This document shows positions 34,247-43,072 of a stretch of 64,000 nucleotides of DNA, piece after piece. The stretch is taken from contig NZ_JBBPCC010000009.1 of NCBI RefSeq assembly GCF_038070315.1, forward strand, positions 124,001-188,000, read 5' to 3'. The notes below the pieces were generated by a model, which saw nothing but the letters and a program-made list of their open reading frames with translations, had not been told where the DNA came from and searched no databases. Each line of letters opens with the position of its first letter. Positions within the stretch are counted from its first letter, which is position 1. The translations under genes and the position numbers were made by a program. The stretch is from Paenibacillus_G filicis. GTDB lineage: Bacteria; Bacillota; Bacilli; Paenibacillales; NBRC-103111.

Positions 34247-34693
34247 CTAGGTTACATTCAAGGTATGAACCTGCTGAAGCAGGTCGGTCAGCCGCAATCT
34301 CAGCGCGTTCATCTCCTCCGCTGGCAGGCCGGGGAGACAGAAGACCTTCTGCGGGATATCCAGCGCCTTCTCCCGGAGCTTGATGCCCTCGGGCGTCAGG
34401 CGGATTCTGACGCTGCGCTCGTCCTCTGGATCGCGGAAGCGCCGCAGCAGCTTCAGGCTCTCCAGCTTCTTAAGCAGAGGGGTCAGCGTCCCCGAATCGA
34501 GATACAGGCGGGCTCCCAGGTCCTTCACGGTAATATCGTCGCGTTCCCATAGAGCCAGCAGGGCGACATACTGGGTGTACGTCAGTCCCAACTCATCCAG
34601 ATGGGGGCGGTACAGCTTGGTAACCTCCCTGGAGCAAGCGTAGACGGCAAAGCAGAACTGATTTTCCAGCTTTAAAAGTTCGTCGGGGTTCAA
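34247..34693 (-). CDS. ohrR: OhrR-type organic peroxide-sensing MarR repressor
   Basis: This 148-residue winged-HTH repressor closely follows B. subtilis OhrR: LENQFCFAVYACSREVTK, LTYTQYVALLALWE, LYLDSGTLTPLLKKLE and DERSVRIRLT. The peroxide-sensing Cys is at residue 14. A second Cys at 119 lies 105 residues later, the spacing known for two-Cys OhrR proteins, so this is probably that subclass. The start is TTG at 34693 with AGGAGG upstream. It is co-transcribed with a glutathione peroxidase gene rather than with ohr, and a palindrome in front suggests autoregulation. Confidence 0.9.
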   Translation of the reverse strand: MNPDELLKLENQFCFAVYACSREVTKLYRPHLDELGLTYTQYVALLALWERDDITVKDLGARLYLDSGTLTPLLKKLESLKLLRRFRDPEDERSVRIRLTPEGIKLREKALDIPQKVFCLPGLPAEEMNALRLRLTDLLQQVHTLNVT

Positions 34694-34719
34694 GGCGTCC
34701 TCCTGAGTTGCATTTCGCT

Positions 34720-34730
34720 AAATTCAATTT
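34720..34730. promoter_or_regulatory. OhrR operator candidate
   Basis: AAATT-C-AATTT is an inverted repeat 27 bases before the ohrR start. It resembles half of the B. subtilis OhrR site, which is built from AATT repeats. The match is short and binding is inferred. Confidence 0.45.
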
Positions 34731-34807
34731 CATCCAATCGATTTATACAATAAGATAGCAGGTCCGCAGATAAAAATCAAATGAAGGATTGCCAGGAAAA
34801 AGAGGGT

Positions 34808-34856
34808 GTGATATAGTTATCACTGACCACAGAACCGAATTGTTATTTTGGTCAGT
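34808..34856 (+). promoter_or_regulatory. Two operator-like inverted repeats before tetR
   Basis: GTGATA-TAGT-TATCAC at 34808-34823 is a perfect 6-bp inverted repeat. Immediately after, ACTGACCA at 34822-34829 and TGGTCAGT at 34849-34856 form a perfect 8-bp repeat with a 19-base spacer, ending just before the ribosome binding site. TetR-type repressors usually bind such sites in front of their own gene, which here leads an export operon. Confidence 0.6.
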
Positions 34857-34872
34857 TTTGGAGGAGATCAGA

Positions 34873-35448
34873 ATGGACCCTAAAAAAGCGCTCATCTTGG
34901 AAGCAGCCAAGCAAACCTTTTCCCTCTTCGGCTTCAAGGGCACGACGATGGGACATATTGCCAAGCTGGCAGGCGTCGGCAAAGGCACCTTGTACTTGTA
35001 CTTCACAAGCAAGGAGGAGCTGCTCCATGAAATTATCCGTTCGCTGACGGACGAGATGAAGCAGGCGGCCGATCAGGCGTTGCTGCAGCATGGACTCTCC
35101 TCATTCGAGAGAATCCATGCCGCTCTCTACAATATATTGGTATTCCGCAAGGAGCATGAGCTGCTGATCAGGCTGTTCCGGGAGGAGCGCGAATTCGGCA
35201 ATCCCGTGATGAAGCAGGCGCTCGATCTGATCGAGCAGGAGGCGCTGTCGTACATAGCCTTGCACATCGAGCGGGCTGTAGCGGGGGGGACGATGAAGCC
35301 GTGCGATCCGCATATTACCGCTTTCGTTCTATTCAAGCTGTATCTGGCTCTTGTCCATGACTGGGGGCTCAAGCATCCCCCGCTGGACAATGAGAAAATA
35401 TCCGAGCTGCTTCAGCTTTACGTGATGAATGGCCTCTCGGCCCGCTAG
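34873..35448 (+). CDS. TetR family transcriptional regulator
   Basis: This 191-residue protein has an N-terminal TetR HTH (about residues 8-55) with KGTTMGHIAKLAGVGKGTLYLYFTSK in two parts around the recognition helix, and a helical ligand-binding domain. GGAGG precedes the ATG at 34873. It is the first gene of a set with an HlyD-like adaptor, an ABC-2 permease and a TolC-like protein and is the likely repressor of that exporter. The inducer is unknown. Confidence 0.92.
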   Translation: MDPKKALILEAAKQTFSLFGFKGTTMGHIAKLAGVGKGTLYLYFTSKEELLHEIIRSLTDEMKQAADQALLQHGLSSFERIHAALYNILVFRKEHELLIRLFREEREFGNPVMKQALDLIEQEALSYIALHIERAVAGGTMKPCDPHITAFVLFKLYLALVHDWGLKHPPLDNEKISELLQLYVMNGLSAR

Positions 35449-35518
35449 GGCCTCTTTTTCTTTACCGGATTTTTACCGGGTTATGATGGATTTACTTTCA
35501 CCTTATGGAGGGAACTTT

Positions 35519-36793
35519 ATGCGATTTATTCGACCTGTGGTTTATTCAGTGATGGCAGTAGCGATCGGGACGGGAGGCTTTCTGCTCTCATCCAAGCAAG
35601 TGGCGGGCAGCGCGCAGACCGGGCTGTCGTCCCACCCGACTGCTTATATCGAAACGAATGAGGTCGGCGCGAGCTTCAAGATCGGCGGACGGATTACAGA
35701 AGTGCTGGTGAAGGAAGGCGATATGGTCAAAAAAGGACAGCCGCTCGCCCGGCTGCAAAGCGCTGAGCTGGAGGCCAAGGTCGCTCAGGCCAAAGCCGCT
35801 GTTTCGCTCGCCCAAGGCAAGATCGCCGAGGCCAAGGGCGCAACTGCGACCGCTGAGGCCAAGAAGCAGCAGGCGTCAGCGGGCGTGAGTGCCACCGCAG
35901 AGGCCTCCGAGCAGCAGGTCGCGCAAGCCGAGGCGGCGGTGAAGGCCGCGCAGGCCAAAGTCGACGCCCTGCATACCGGTGCGCGTCCGGAGGAGAAGCA
36001 GCAGGCGGAGATTCAGTATCAAGCCGCCAAGCAGGTATTCGACATCGCCGATCAGAACCTGAAGCGGATGCAGACCTTGCTGGAGCAGGGGCTGGTGGCC
36101 CAGGCGGACGTGGATAAAGTGAAGGTCAGCCATCAGGAAGCGAAGGCAAAGCTGGAGCTGGCCGAGCAGCAGCGCGCGCTCGTGAATCAGGGGCCGCGCG
36201 AGGAAGAGGTTCGCGGTGCGGAGGCTCTGCTGGAGCAAGCCAAGGCTGCGCTCGGTCTCGCCCAGGCGGGCCGCGCCCAGGTGCTGGTGCGCCAGGGCGA
36301 CGTGACTGCCGCAGAAGCGGCGATCCAGCAGGCGCAGGGCGCGATTCAATCGGCGAGCTCCGGCGAGCAGCAGGCCAAGGCCGCCCAGCAGGAGGCCGAG
36401 GCGTATCAGAGCTACGCGGAGCTGATCGCTCCGGCAGACGGGATCGTGCTGGCACAGACGGCACAGGCGGGCGAACTGGTCGGCTCGGGGTTCCCGGTAT
36501 TCTCGATTCAGGCGACCGACTCCCAGTGGGCCAAATTTTTTATGACGGAGAAATCGCTGGCCGGGCTGAAGGTGAACGACAAGATTCGGCTCAAGCTGCT
36601 CGCAACGGGCCAGGAAGTCACGGGCACTGTGACATCCATCGCAGCGGCTCCGGATTTTGCGATCAAGAAAGCGACGCAGACGTTAGGTGAAACGGATGTG
36701 CGTTCGTTCGGCGTCAAGGTGGAGCTGCCGGGGCTGCCGGACGGAGCTGTGGTCGGGATGACGCTGCAATGGATCGGCACGACGGAAGGATGA
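35519..36793 (+). CDS. HlyD-type membrane fusion/adaptor protein
   Basis: This 424-residue protein has one N-terminal membrane segment (about residues 8-27), a lipoyl half-motif (VKEGDMVKKGQPLARLQS at about 67-84), a long Ala/Gln/Lys-rich coiled-coil hairpin (about 85-325), the second lipoyl half (IAPADGIVLAQTAQAGELVGSG) and a beta-barrel domain. Such adaptors link an inner transporter to an outer channel in diderm bacteria; in monoderm bacteria they work in the wall. GGAGGG precedes the ATG at 35519. The gene lies between tetR and the permease gene. Confidence 0.92.
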   Translation: MRFIRPVVYSVMAVAIGTGGFLLSSKQVAGSAQTGLSSHPTAYIETNEVGASFKIGGRITEVLVKEGDMVKKGQPLARLQSAELEAKVAQAKAAVSLAQGKIAEAKGATATAEAKKQQASAGVSATAEASEQQVAQAEAAVKAAQAKVDALHTGARPEEKQQAEIQYQAAKQVFDIADQNLKRMQTLLEQGLVAQADVDKVKVSHQEAKAKLELAEQQRALVNQGPREEEVRGAEALLEQAKAALGLAQAGRAQVLVRQGDVTAAEAAIQQAQGAIQSASSGEQQAKAAQQEAEAYQSYAELIAPADGIVLAQTAQAGELVGSGFPVFSIQATDSQWAKFFMTEKSLAGLKVNDKIRLKLLATGQEVTGTVTSIAAAPDFAIKKATQTLGETDVRSFGVKVELPGLPDGAVVGMTLQWIGTTEG

Positions 36794-36799
36794 TGACGC

Positions 36800-38041
36800 A
36801 TGTCCGAGCTTAAGATAGGCGGCGTAATCGCCGCAGAGTGGAAAGAAATATTCCGGGACCGGAGGCTGTTCTTGATCTTGTTTTTCGTCCCGGTCATGTA
36901 TTTATTCTTGTTCGGCTCGCTATATACGAGTCACAAGGTGACGAAAATGACGACGATCGTCATGGACCAGGATCAGAGTCCGCTGAGCCGCCAGATGGTG
37001 CAGGCGTTCGACGAAAGCGAGACTTTCCAGGTGACCATGGAAGCCCACTCCGAGCAGGAGGTGGAGCAGGCGATCTCCTCGGGCAAGGCGAGGGTCGGGA
37101 TCTTCATCCCGAGCCGGTTCGAGGCCAGCCTGAAGCAGGGGCATACGCTGCCGCTGATGACCTGGGTGGACGGCAGTAACATGCTGTACTCCAATTCGGC
37201 GACCAAGGGAGCCAATGAAGTCATCACGACCTTCAGCATGGGCTTGTCCGCCAAAAAGCTGCAATTGCAGCAGGGACTGCAGGATGAGCAGGTTGCCAAT
37301 GTGCTGTCGCCGATTCCTTTCCGGTATCGGGTACTGTACAATCCGACCTTCAATTACAGTGACTTCATGATGTATGGCCTGCTCGGCGCGATTCTGCAGC
37401 AGGTGCTGTTCCTTGGCATTTCGCTGACGGTGACGCGCGAGAAGGATAGAGGCACGTGGGGAGTCTTTGCCGCTTGGCGGAAGGACCCTTGGAAGATCGC
37501 TTATGCGAAGACTGTTCCTTACTTCATCATCAATGTATTCAATACGACCGTGGCGATGCTGATTGCCAGCTATGCGTTCAAAGCGCCGCTGATGGGCAGC
37601 TTGCTGGCAGGACTCGCTGTTGTCCTGGCGTTTACCTTCGCCGTGTGCGGGATCGGCTATTTGATTAGCCTATTCTCCAGCAATCAGCTCGGGGCGACTC
37701 AGACAGCGATGCTGATCGCAGTCCCGTCGTTCCTGCTCTCCGGGTTCACCTGGCCGTTCGAAGCGATGCCGAAGGCGCTGCAGGTGCTCGGTCATCTGCT
37801 GCCATTGACGTACTTCCTGGACGGCATGCGCTCGGTATTTGTGAAGGCGGGCGATTACTCGTCAATTACGTACGATTGTCTGGCACTCGGGATGATGGGA
37901 CTCGTTACGTTCTTTATCGCGATGCTGCTGTCCCGCTTCGTTATTTTCCGCAAGGAAGCGGGGGTCGCAGAAGAAGTCGGGGGCAGTGGTCCGGTACCGG
38001 CAATCGCTCCGCCGGCGGGCACGACCGGGCTGCCAGGTTAA
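36800..38041 (+). CDS. ABC-2 type transporter permease
   Basis: This 413-residue membrane protein has an N-terminal helix (residues 20-42), a large extracytoplasmic domain of about 150 residues, and five or six C-terminal helices, including FLLSGFTWPFEAMPKALQVLGHLLPLTYFLDGMRSVF, split here into conserved ABC2_membrane segments LLSGFTWPFEAMP and LPLTYFLDGMRSV. It starts six bases after hlyD. No ABC ATPase gene is present in this operon, so the energising subunit must be encoded elsewhere or the system works differently. The cargo is probably a drug or hydrophobic compound. Confidence 0.88.
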   Translation: MSELKIGGVIAAEWKEIFRDRRLFLILFFVPVMYLFLFGSLYTSHKVTKMTTIVMDQDQSPLSRQMVQAFDESETFQVTMEAHSEQEVEQAISSGKARVGIFIPSRFEASLKQGHTLPLMTWVDGSNMLYSNSATKGANEVITTFSMGLSAKKLQLQQGLQDEQVANVLSPIPFRYRVLYNPTFNYSDFMMYGLLGAILQQVLFLGISLTVTREKDRGTWGVFAAWRKDPWKIAYAKTVPYFIINVFNTTVAMLIASYAFKAPLMGSLLAGLAVVLAFTFAVCGIGYLISLFSSNQLGATQTAMLIAVPSFLLSGFTWPFEAMPKALQVLGHLLPLTYFLDGMRSVFVKAGDYSSITYDCLALGMMGLVTFFIAMLLSRFVIFRKEAGVAEEVGGSGPVPAIAPPAGTTGLPG

Positions 38042-38276
38042 TGGAACGTTTCTCCTCCTCACAGCCTGACCGCGACGGAAGCTTGATGATGAAGCATCGA
38101 TCAGCACGATTCAGACACCGATTAGACATCGATGGCGCTGCTATGCGCGCCGCCAGCAGAAGATGAATGTCGAGGAAGATCCTCGAAATCGGCGTCGCCG
38201 ATGTCGAGGGTTCCCTAACAAGGTCCAGCCACTGGACCGGACTCTGTTATTTCAGGATAGAAGGAGATGTAGAAGG
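38042..38276 (+). other. Gap between permease and TolC-like genes
   Basis: This 235-base GC-rich stretch carries GATGTCGAGG-type direct repeats near 38165 and 38200 but no recognised gene, terminator or promoter. The downstream gene may therefore still be part of the same transcript. Confidence 0.4.
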
Positions 38277-39602
38277 ATGAACGTATCTGTTAAGAAGATG
38301 GCGGGCTTATGCGCCGCGATTGCATTGCTGGTGAGTTCGGTGCAGCCTCTGGCGTATGCCGCCAATGATGCGGCCGATGCCAAGCAGGCGATCTACGTGA
38401 ATGACCTGACGCTGGACACTGTGAGTTCGCTGGATTTGCCTGCCGTGCTGGACCGGGCGCTGAAGGACTCGACCAACCTGCAGCTGCTGCTGCTCAAGTA
38501 TGCGGCGCAAAGCACCAAGCAGCATGACCTGGAGGACCAGGCCTCCAACCTGTACGGTGCTTCGCCGGGCAATGCCCACCTGCCGGATACGCCGCAGGAG
38601 CTGCTGGCCGGCATGGCCGCCCAAGGCATCGTCGTCGATCCGGCGGAGAATCTGTGGATCGGTCCGATGACGACGGTCACGAACAAGGCGGTCAATCAGG
38701 TGATTCAGGGGATGGGTGCGATGTCAGATGGCATCAACAAGATTCTGGCCTCGCAGCGGGAGCAGATGAAATCCGCCGCTCACCAGCTCTACAGCGACCA
38801 GCGCAATACGCTGCTGCAGCGGGATGAAGCGACGGAGGGTATTCGGCTGCAAACGATCGCGCAGTACGCTCAGCTGCTTGGGCAGAAGAAGCAGCTTGCT
38901 TTTATGAATGAATACGAGGCCACGCTGAAGAAGGAAGTGACCCGGGCTAACCTTCTGCAGGAGCAGGGGCTGGCCTCGGCCGAGGATGTGCTGACCGCCG
39001 GCAAGGCGCTGTCCAAGCACCAGGAGGACATGACGGCGCTGGTCCAGAACTACCGGCTGGCACTGGTGCAGTTGTCCTTCGATATCGGCATCAAGTTCAA
39101 TCCCGAGCTGGAGCTGAAGGATATCGCCGAGCTGTCGGAAGGCCCGATCTCGCCGATCGTCCGTGCGGACACCAAAAAGCTGCTGGAAGGCTCGTACGGG
39201 ATGAAGACCAGCGCCAACAACCTGGATGAAGCGGTATGGCAGCAGTCTAATACGGTAACAGGCTCCACCTATGGAGGCAGTTACCTTGGCGCGAATACGG
39301 CGATCGCCGGCTCCAAGAATGTGCAGACCCAGCTGGAGCTGACCAAGAAGATCGAGGCCACCTATACGGACGCCGAGAAGGCATACCAGAGCTGTCTGGC
39401 TGAGGCGAGGCTGACGACCGAAGTGAAATCGGACCGGGACAAGATGAAGCTCCGTTACGATGCCGGTGTGATTTCCCTGCATGATCTGAATAAATTTGAT
39501 CTGAAGGTGCATGGTCAGGAGACGACACTGGAAGCGGCCAAGCTGAAATACTATACGCTGCGCGAGAAAGCGAGGGCGATGGAGAAAGGGTTTATCTCCT
39601 GA
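38277..39602 (+). CDS. Exported TolC-family protein
   Basis: This 441-residue protein has a signal peptide (cleavage likely after AYA at about residue 28) and two long helical, Gln/Ala/Lys-rich repeats resembling the coiled-coil hairpins of outer membrane efflux proteins (KEVTRANLLQEQGLASAEDV in one half and DKMKLRYDAGVISLHDLNKF in the other, about 200 residues apart). That (Y/L)-x-x-G-x-x-S-x-x-D pattern is the usual TolC family signature. The host appears to have one membrane, so a role in the cell wall as an extension of the HlyD adaptor is more likely than an outer membrane pore. AAGGAGATGTAGAAGG precedes the ATG. Confidence 0.82.
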   Translation: MNVSVKKMAGLCAAIALLVSSVQPLAYAANDAADAKQAIYVNDLTLDTVSSLDLPAVLDRALKDSTNLQLLLLKYAAQSTKQHDLEDQASNLYGASPGNAHLPDTPQELLAGMAAQGIVVDPAENLWIGPMTTVTNKAVNQVIQGMGAMSDGINKILASQREQMKSAAHQLYSDQRNTLLQRDEATEGIRLQTIAQYAQLLGQKKQLAFMNEYEATLKKEVTRANLLQEQGLASAEDVLTAGKALSKHQEDMTALVQNYRLALVQLSFDIGIKFNPELELKDIAELSEGPISPIVRADTKKLLEGSYGMKTSANNLDEAVWQQSNTVTGSTYGGSYLGANTAIAGSKNVQTQLELTKKIEATYTDAEKAYQSCLAEARLTTEVKSDRDKMKLRYDAGVISLHDLNKFDLKVHGQETTLEAAKLKYYTLREKARAMEKGFIS

Positions 39603-39632
39603 TGTCAGATCCCTCTGTCCGCGCTTTAGACG

Positions 39633-39654
39633 GAGCCTTGCGCATGCAAGGCTC
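39633..39654 (+). terminator. Hairpin after the TolC-like gene
   Basis: GAGCCTTGC and GCAAGGCTC form a perfect 9-bp stem. Only TT follows, so it is a weak terminator at best. Confidence 0.55.
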
Positions 39655-39835
39655 TTCGCCGCGTCATGGAGGGCAAACCCGTATCGTGATCCGAGCACAC
39701 AGCAACCACAGTTAAATCAGCTATCGGAATTGGGCAACGCAAGTGAAGTGCCGCCGCGAGGTTCATGCTACCATTAAGGAAGGCAAGACGTTAGCCATCC
39801 ACAACAAAAGACGATCCCGAAAGGAATGTGTCTCC

Positions 39836-40999
39836 ATGACGAAGGTACGTATCGGACTGGTAGGTCTCGGCAATATGGGAACCGGCCACGCGAAGTATTT
39901 GATAGACAAAGAGGTGCCAAACGGCGAGCTGGCCGCGATCTGCGACCTGCGGGAGGACCGTCTCGCTTGGGCAGCTGAGCATCTCGGCGACAATGTAAAG
40001 CGCTTCACCAGCTATGAGGCTTTGCTCGATTCGGGAGATGTAGACGCTGTCATTATCAACACGCCGCATTATTTCCATCCGGAGCAGGCGATCCAGGCGC
40101 TGCGCAAGGGACTGCACGTGCTGATCGAAAAGCCGGCAGGCGTCTACACCAAGCAGGTTCGCGAGATGAATGAAGCTGCCAAGGAATCGGGACGTGTATT
40201 CGGCATCATGTACAATCAGCGCACCAACCCGTTGTATGCCAAGCTGCGCGATCTGATCGAGTCCGGCGAGCTGGGCGAGGTACGCCGTACGAACTGGATT
40301 ATTACGGATTGGTACCGCTCTCAAAGCTACTACGATTCCGGCGGCTGGCGTGCGACATGGGCAGGCGAAGGCGGCGGCGTTCTGATCAATCAGGACCCTC
40401 ACCAGCTCGATCTGTGGCAGTGGACGATCGGCATGATGCCTACCCGCATCCGGGCGTTCTGCTCGTTCGGCAAGCACCGCAACATCGAGGTGGAGAACGA
40501 AGTGACGGCTTATGCCGAGTATGAGAACGGAGCAACGGGTGTGTTCGTGACCTCTACCTGCGAAGCGCCGGGAACGAACCGCTTCGAAGTAGCAGGCGAC
40601 CGCGGCAAAGTCGTGATCGAAGACGGCGCTATGACGTTCCATCGTCTGCGCGTCTCGGAATCGGAGTTCAACCGTACGTTCAAGGGCGGCTTTGGCCAGC
40701 CGGAATGCTGGAAAATTCCGATCGCCACGCCGGGTGACAGCCCGCAGCATAAAGGTATCACCGCGAACTGGGTGAGCGCGATTGCCAACGGTACGCCGCT
40801 GCTGGCACCGGGCGAAGAAGGCATCAAGGGGCTGATGATCTCCAACGCCATGCTGCTGTCCACATGGACGGACAACTGGGTGGATCTGCCGATCGACGAG
40901 GAGCTGTTCCTGTCCAAGCTGCAGGAGCGCATCGACGCATCGTCGACGGAGAAGAAGTCTGGCGAATACAAGACGCTTGAAGTGGGCGGCACGCACTAA
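39836..40999 (+). CDS. Gfo/Idh/MocA family oxidoreductase
   Basis: This 387-residue protein has a canonical LVGLGNMGTGHA loop and EKP (LIEKPAGV). The C-terminal motif is VLINQDPHQLDLWQW, a family variant in which the usual Asp and Gly of D-x-G-x-H are Asn and Asp while His is kept. AAAGGA precedes the ATG at 39836. It is the first gene of a four-gene cluster (Gfo, Gfo, TIM barrel, AraC) with 5-20 base gaps, so it probably catalyses the first redox step on an unidentified sugar. Confidence 0.9.
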   Translation: MTKVRIGLVGLGNMGTGHAKYLIDKEVPNGELAAICDLREDRLAWAAEHLGDNVKRFTSYEALLDSGDVDAVIINTPHYFHPEQAIQALRKGLHVLIEKPAGVYTKQVREMNEAAKESGRVFGIMYNQRTNPLYAKLRDLIESGELGEVRRTNWIITDWYRSQSYYDSGGWRATWAGEGGGVLINQDPHQLDLWQWTIGMMPTRIRAFCSFGKHRNIEVENEVTAYAEYENGATGVFVTSTCEAPGTNRFEVAGDRGKVVIEDGAMTFHRLRVSESEFNRTFKGGFGQPECWKIPIATPGDSPQHKGITANWVSAIANGTPLLAPGEEGIKGLMISNAMLLSTWTDNWVDLPIDEELFLSKLQERIDASSTEKKSGEYKTLEVGGTH

Positions 41000-41016
41000 G
41001 AAAGGGGAGCGAACCT

Positions 41017-42123
41017 GTGGTAGATGTCAAGGACGGGATGAATTATGCGCCGGAAGGCAAGCCGAGCCCGGTCGTGAGTGCTGGGGAGTTTATCTTCGCT
41101 GCGGTTGCGCTGGACCACGGTCATATTTACGGCATGTGCAACGGTCTCATCGAAGCGGGAGCAGAGCTGAAGTGGGTCTATGAACCGGATCCGGCGAAGG
41201 TAGCGGGCTTCCTGGAGCGCTACCCGCAGGCCAAGGCGGCTTCCTCGTTGCAGGAGATTTTACAGGACCCTGAAGTTCAGCTTGTGGCCGCGGCGGCGGT
41301 TCCGTCGGAACGCGGCCCGCTGGGCGTCCAGGTGATGAAGCACGGCAAGGACTACTTCACGGATAAGACACCGTTCACGACGCTGGCGCAGCTGGCGGAG
41401 GCTCGCGAGACGGTGAAGGCGACTGGCCGCAAGTATGCGGTGTATTACAGCGAACGGCTTCACGTCGAGAGTGCCGTCTATGCCGGCAAGCTCGTCAAGG
41501 AAGGCGCCATCGGCGACGTCGTGCAAGTGCTCGGGCTCGGGCCGCACCGGCTTGGTGCCGCTGGTCGCCCGGACTGGTTCTTCCAGCATGAGCGCTATGG
41601 CGGCATCCTGTGCGATATCGGGAGCCATCAGATCGAGCAGTTCCTGTACTTCACCGGTAACACGAACGCCAGAGTCGTGCATAGCAAGGTCGGTAACTTC
41701 AACAATCCGGCTTATCCGGAGCTGGAGGATTTCGGGGACGCGACCCTGATCGGGGACAACGGGGCAACCGGTTATTTCCGGGTTGACTGGCTGACACCGG
41801 ACGGTCTCGGCACGTGGGGGGACGGACGGACGATCATTCAGGGCACGAAGGGCTATATCGAGCTGCGCAAGTATATCGATGTCGGCCGCGAAGCGACGGG
41901 CGATCATATCTACCTGGTGGACGGGCAGAAGGAGCATCATCTGAACGTGACCGGTCAGGTCGGGTATCCGTTCTTCGGCGAGCTGATCCTGGACTGCATC
42001 AACCGGACAGAGCTGGCGATGACCCAGGAGCATACGTTCAAGGCTGCGGAGCTGTGCCTGATCGCGCAGCAGCAGGCTGTTCATATTCAAGGCTCGGCTG
42101 TCGGCCAGCCCAAAGGAGTGTAA
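41017..42123 (+). CDS. Gfo/Idh/MocA family oxidoreductase with H-x-H loop and DKT in place of EKP
   Basis: This 368-residue protein lacks the glycine loop: its first beta strand leads into VALDHGHIYGM. The catalytic segment reads FTDKTPF, keeping Lys but changing Glu to Asp and Pro to Thr. The motif ILCDIGSHQIEQF keeps Asp, Gly and His. The N-terminus has about 25 extra residues. The start is GTG at 41017 with AAAGGGG upstream. It is the second gene of the fourth sugar cluster, between a canonical Gfo enzyme and a TIM-barrel protein. It may use a bound cofactor in a different way or have become a non-redox partner. Confidence 0.85.
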   Translation: MVDVKDGMNYAPEGKPSPVVSAGEFIFAAVALDHGHIYGMCNGLIEAGAELKWVYEPDPAKVAGFLERYPQAKAASSLQEILQDPEVQLVAAAAVPSERGPLGVQVMKHGKDYFTDKTPFTTLAQLAEARETVKATGRKYAVYYSERLHVESAVYAGKLVKEGAIGDVVQVLGLGPHRLGAAGRPDWFFQHERYGGILCDIGSHQIEQFLYFTGNTNARVVHSKVGNFNNPAYPELEDFGDATLIGDNGATGYFRVDWLTPDGLGTWGDGRTIIQGTKGYIELRKYIDVGREATGDHIYLVDGQKEHHLNVTGQVGYPFFGELILDCINRTELAMTQEHTFKAAELCLIAQQQAVHIQGSAVGQPKGV

Positions 42124-42129
42124 CGAGCG

Positions 42130-42978
42130 ATGAAGCTATCCGTATTCACAGTATCCACGCCCGATCTGACGCCGGAGGAGCTGGCGGTCGCTGCCAAGGA
42201 AGCAGGAATTGACGGCATCGAGTGGCGATACAAGGACGTTCCGGCGGAGTTGGCTGGCGAAGCGCCGTCCTTCTGGCGTAACAATCTGTGCTCGATTCCC
42301 GAGCAAGGCGGCGAGGGGGTATGGGATCGCTTCAAGACGGCAGCCGATGCACAAGGGCTGACGACGCTCAGCGTAACTCCTTACCTCACGGTCGGCGATC
42401 TCGAGGCAACTGAGCGGGTACTGGCGGCGGCTCGTCATATCGGCGCGTCTTACATCCGGCTGGCTGTCCCGGGCTATAACCGGACGCGACATGCCCGTGA
42501 GCTGTTCGCCGAAGGGTTGGCTTACCTGAAGGAAGCCGCTCCGCTCTGCAAGCAGTATGGCGTGAAGGGGCTGCTTGAGACCCATCACAATACGATCGCT
42601 GCCAGCGCGAGCGCAGCTTACCGGCTCGTGGAAGGATTTGACCCTGATAGTGTCGGAGTGTTGTACGACCCAGGCAATCTCGTGCACGAAGGCTACGAGA
42701 ACTACCGGTTCGGCCTTGAGCTGCTCGGCCCGTATCTGGCCCATGTGCACGTGAAGAATGCGATCTGGCGTCAAGAAGGTACCGATCAGGCAGGTGCTCC
42801 ATCCTGGAACGCAGGCTGGCAGCCGATGTTCCAAGGCATTGTGTCTTGGGCCCAAGTGATAGAAGACCTGAAGGCTGTCGGCTACGAAGGCTATCTGGGT
42901 GTCGAGGATTTTAGCGGACAGTTCGGCTCGAAAGAAATGCTCCGCCATTATGCCGATCAGATCCGGCAGCTGCTTTAA
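42130..42978 (+). CDS. Sugar phosphate isomerase/epimerase-like TIM-barrel protein
   Basis: This 282-residue TIM barrel has the family metal-site residues: Glu in GLLETHHNT (about residue 155), Asp in VLYDPGNLVHEG (about 182), His in AHVHVKNA (about 209) and Glu in GVEDFSGQ (about 258). It starts six bases after the second Gfo gene. It is a distant relative of the protein encoded at 25940, which also sits behind a Gfo enzyme, so the same type of two-step sugar chemistry may occur in both clusters. Confidence 0.88.
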   Translation: MKLSVFTVSTPDLTPEELAVAAKEAGIDGIEWRYKDVPAELAGEAPSFWRNNLCSIPEQGGEGVWDRFKTAADAQGLTTLSVTPYLTVGDLEATERVLAAARHIGASYIRLAVPGYNRTRHARELFAEGLAYLKEAAPLCKQYGVKGLLETHHNTIAASASAAYRLVEGFDPDSVGVLYDPGNLVHEGYENYRFGLELLGPYLAHVHVKNAIWRQEGTDQAGAPSWNAGWQPMFQGIVSWAQVIEDLKAVGYEGYLGVEDFSGQFGSKEMLRHYADQIRQLL

Positions 42979-43072
42979 TCAACGAACTAACGCAGGCGGC
43001 GAGCGGTCCGATTGTACGGGGATACAGTCTCATGGTATGCTGGGGGAAACACCGAAGTTTTCGGAGGTTCCC

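Noticed and set aside
35760..36420. Tandem repeat in the hlyD gene
   Set aside because: The repetitive look comes from Ala, Gln, Glu and Lys codons of the coiled-coil hairpin, not from a DNA repeat with a fixed unit.
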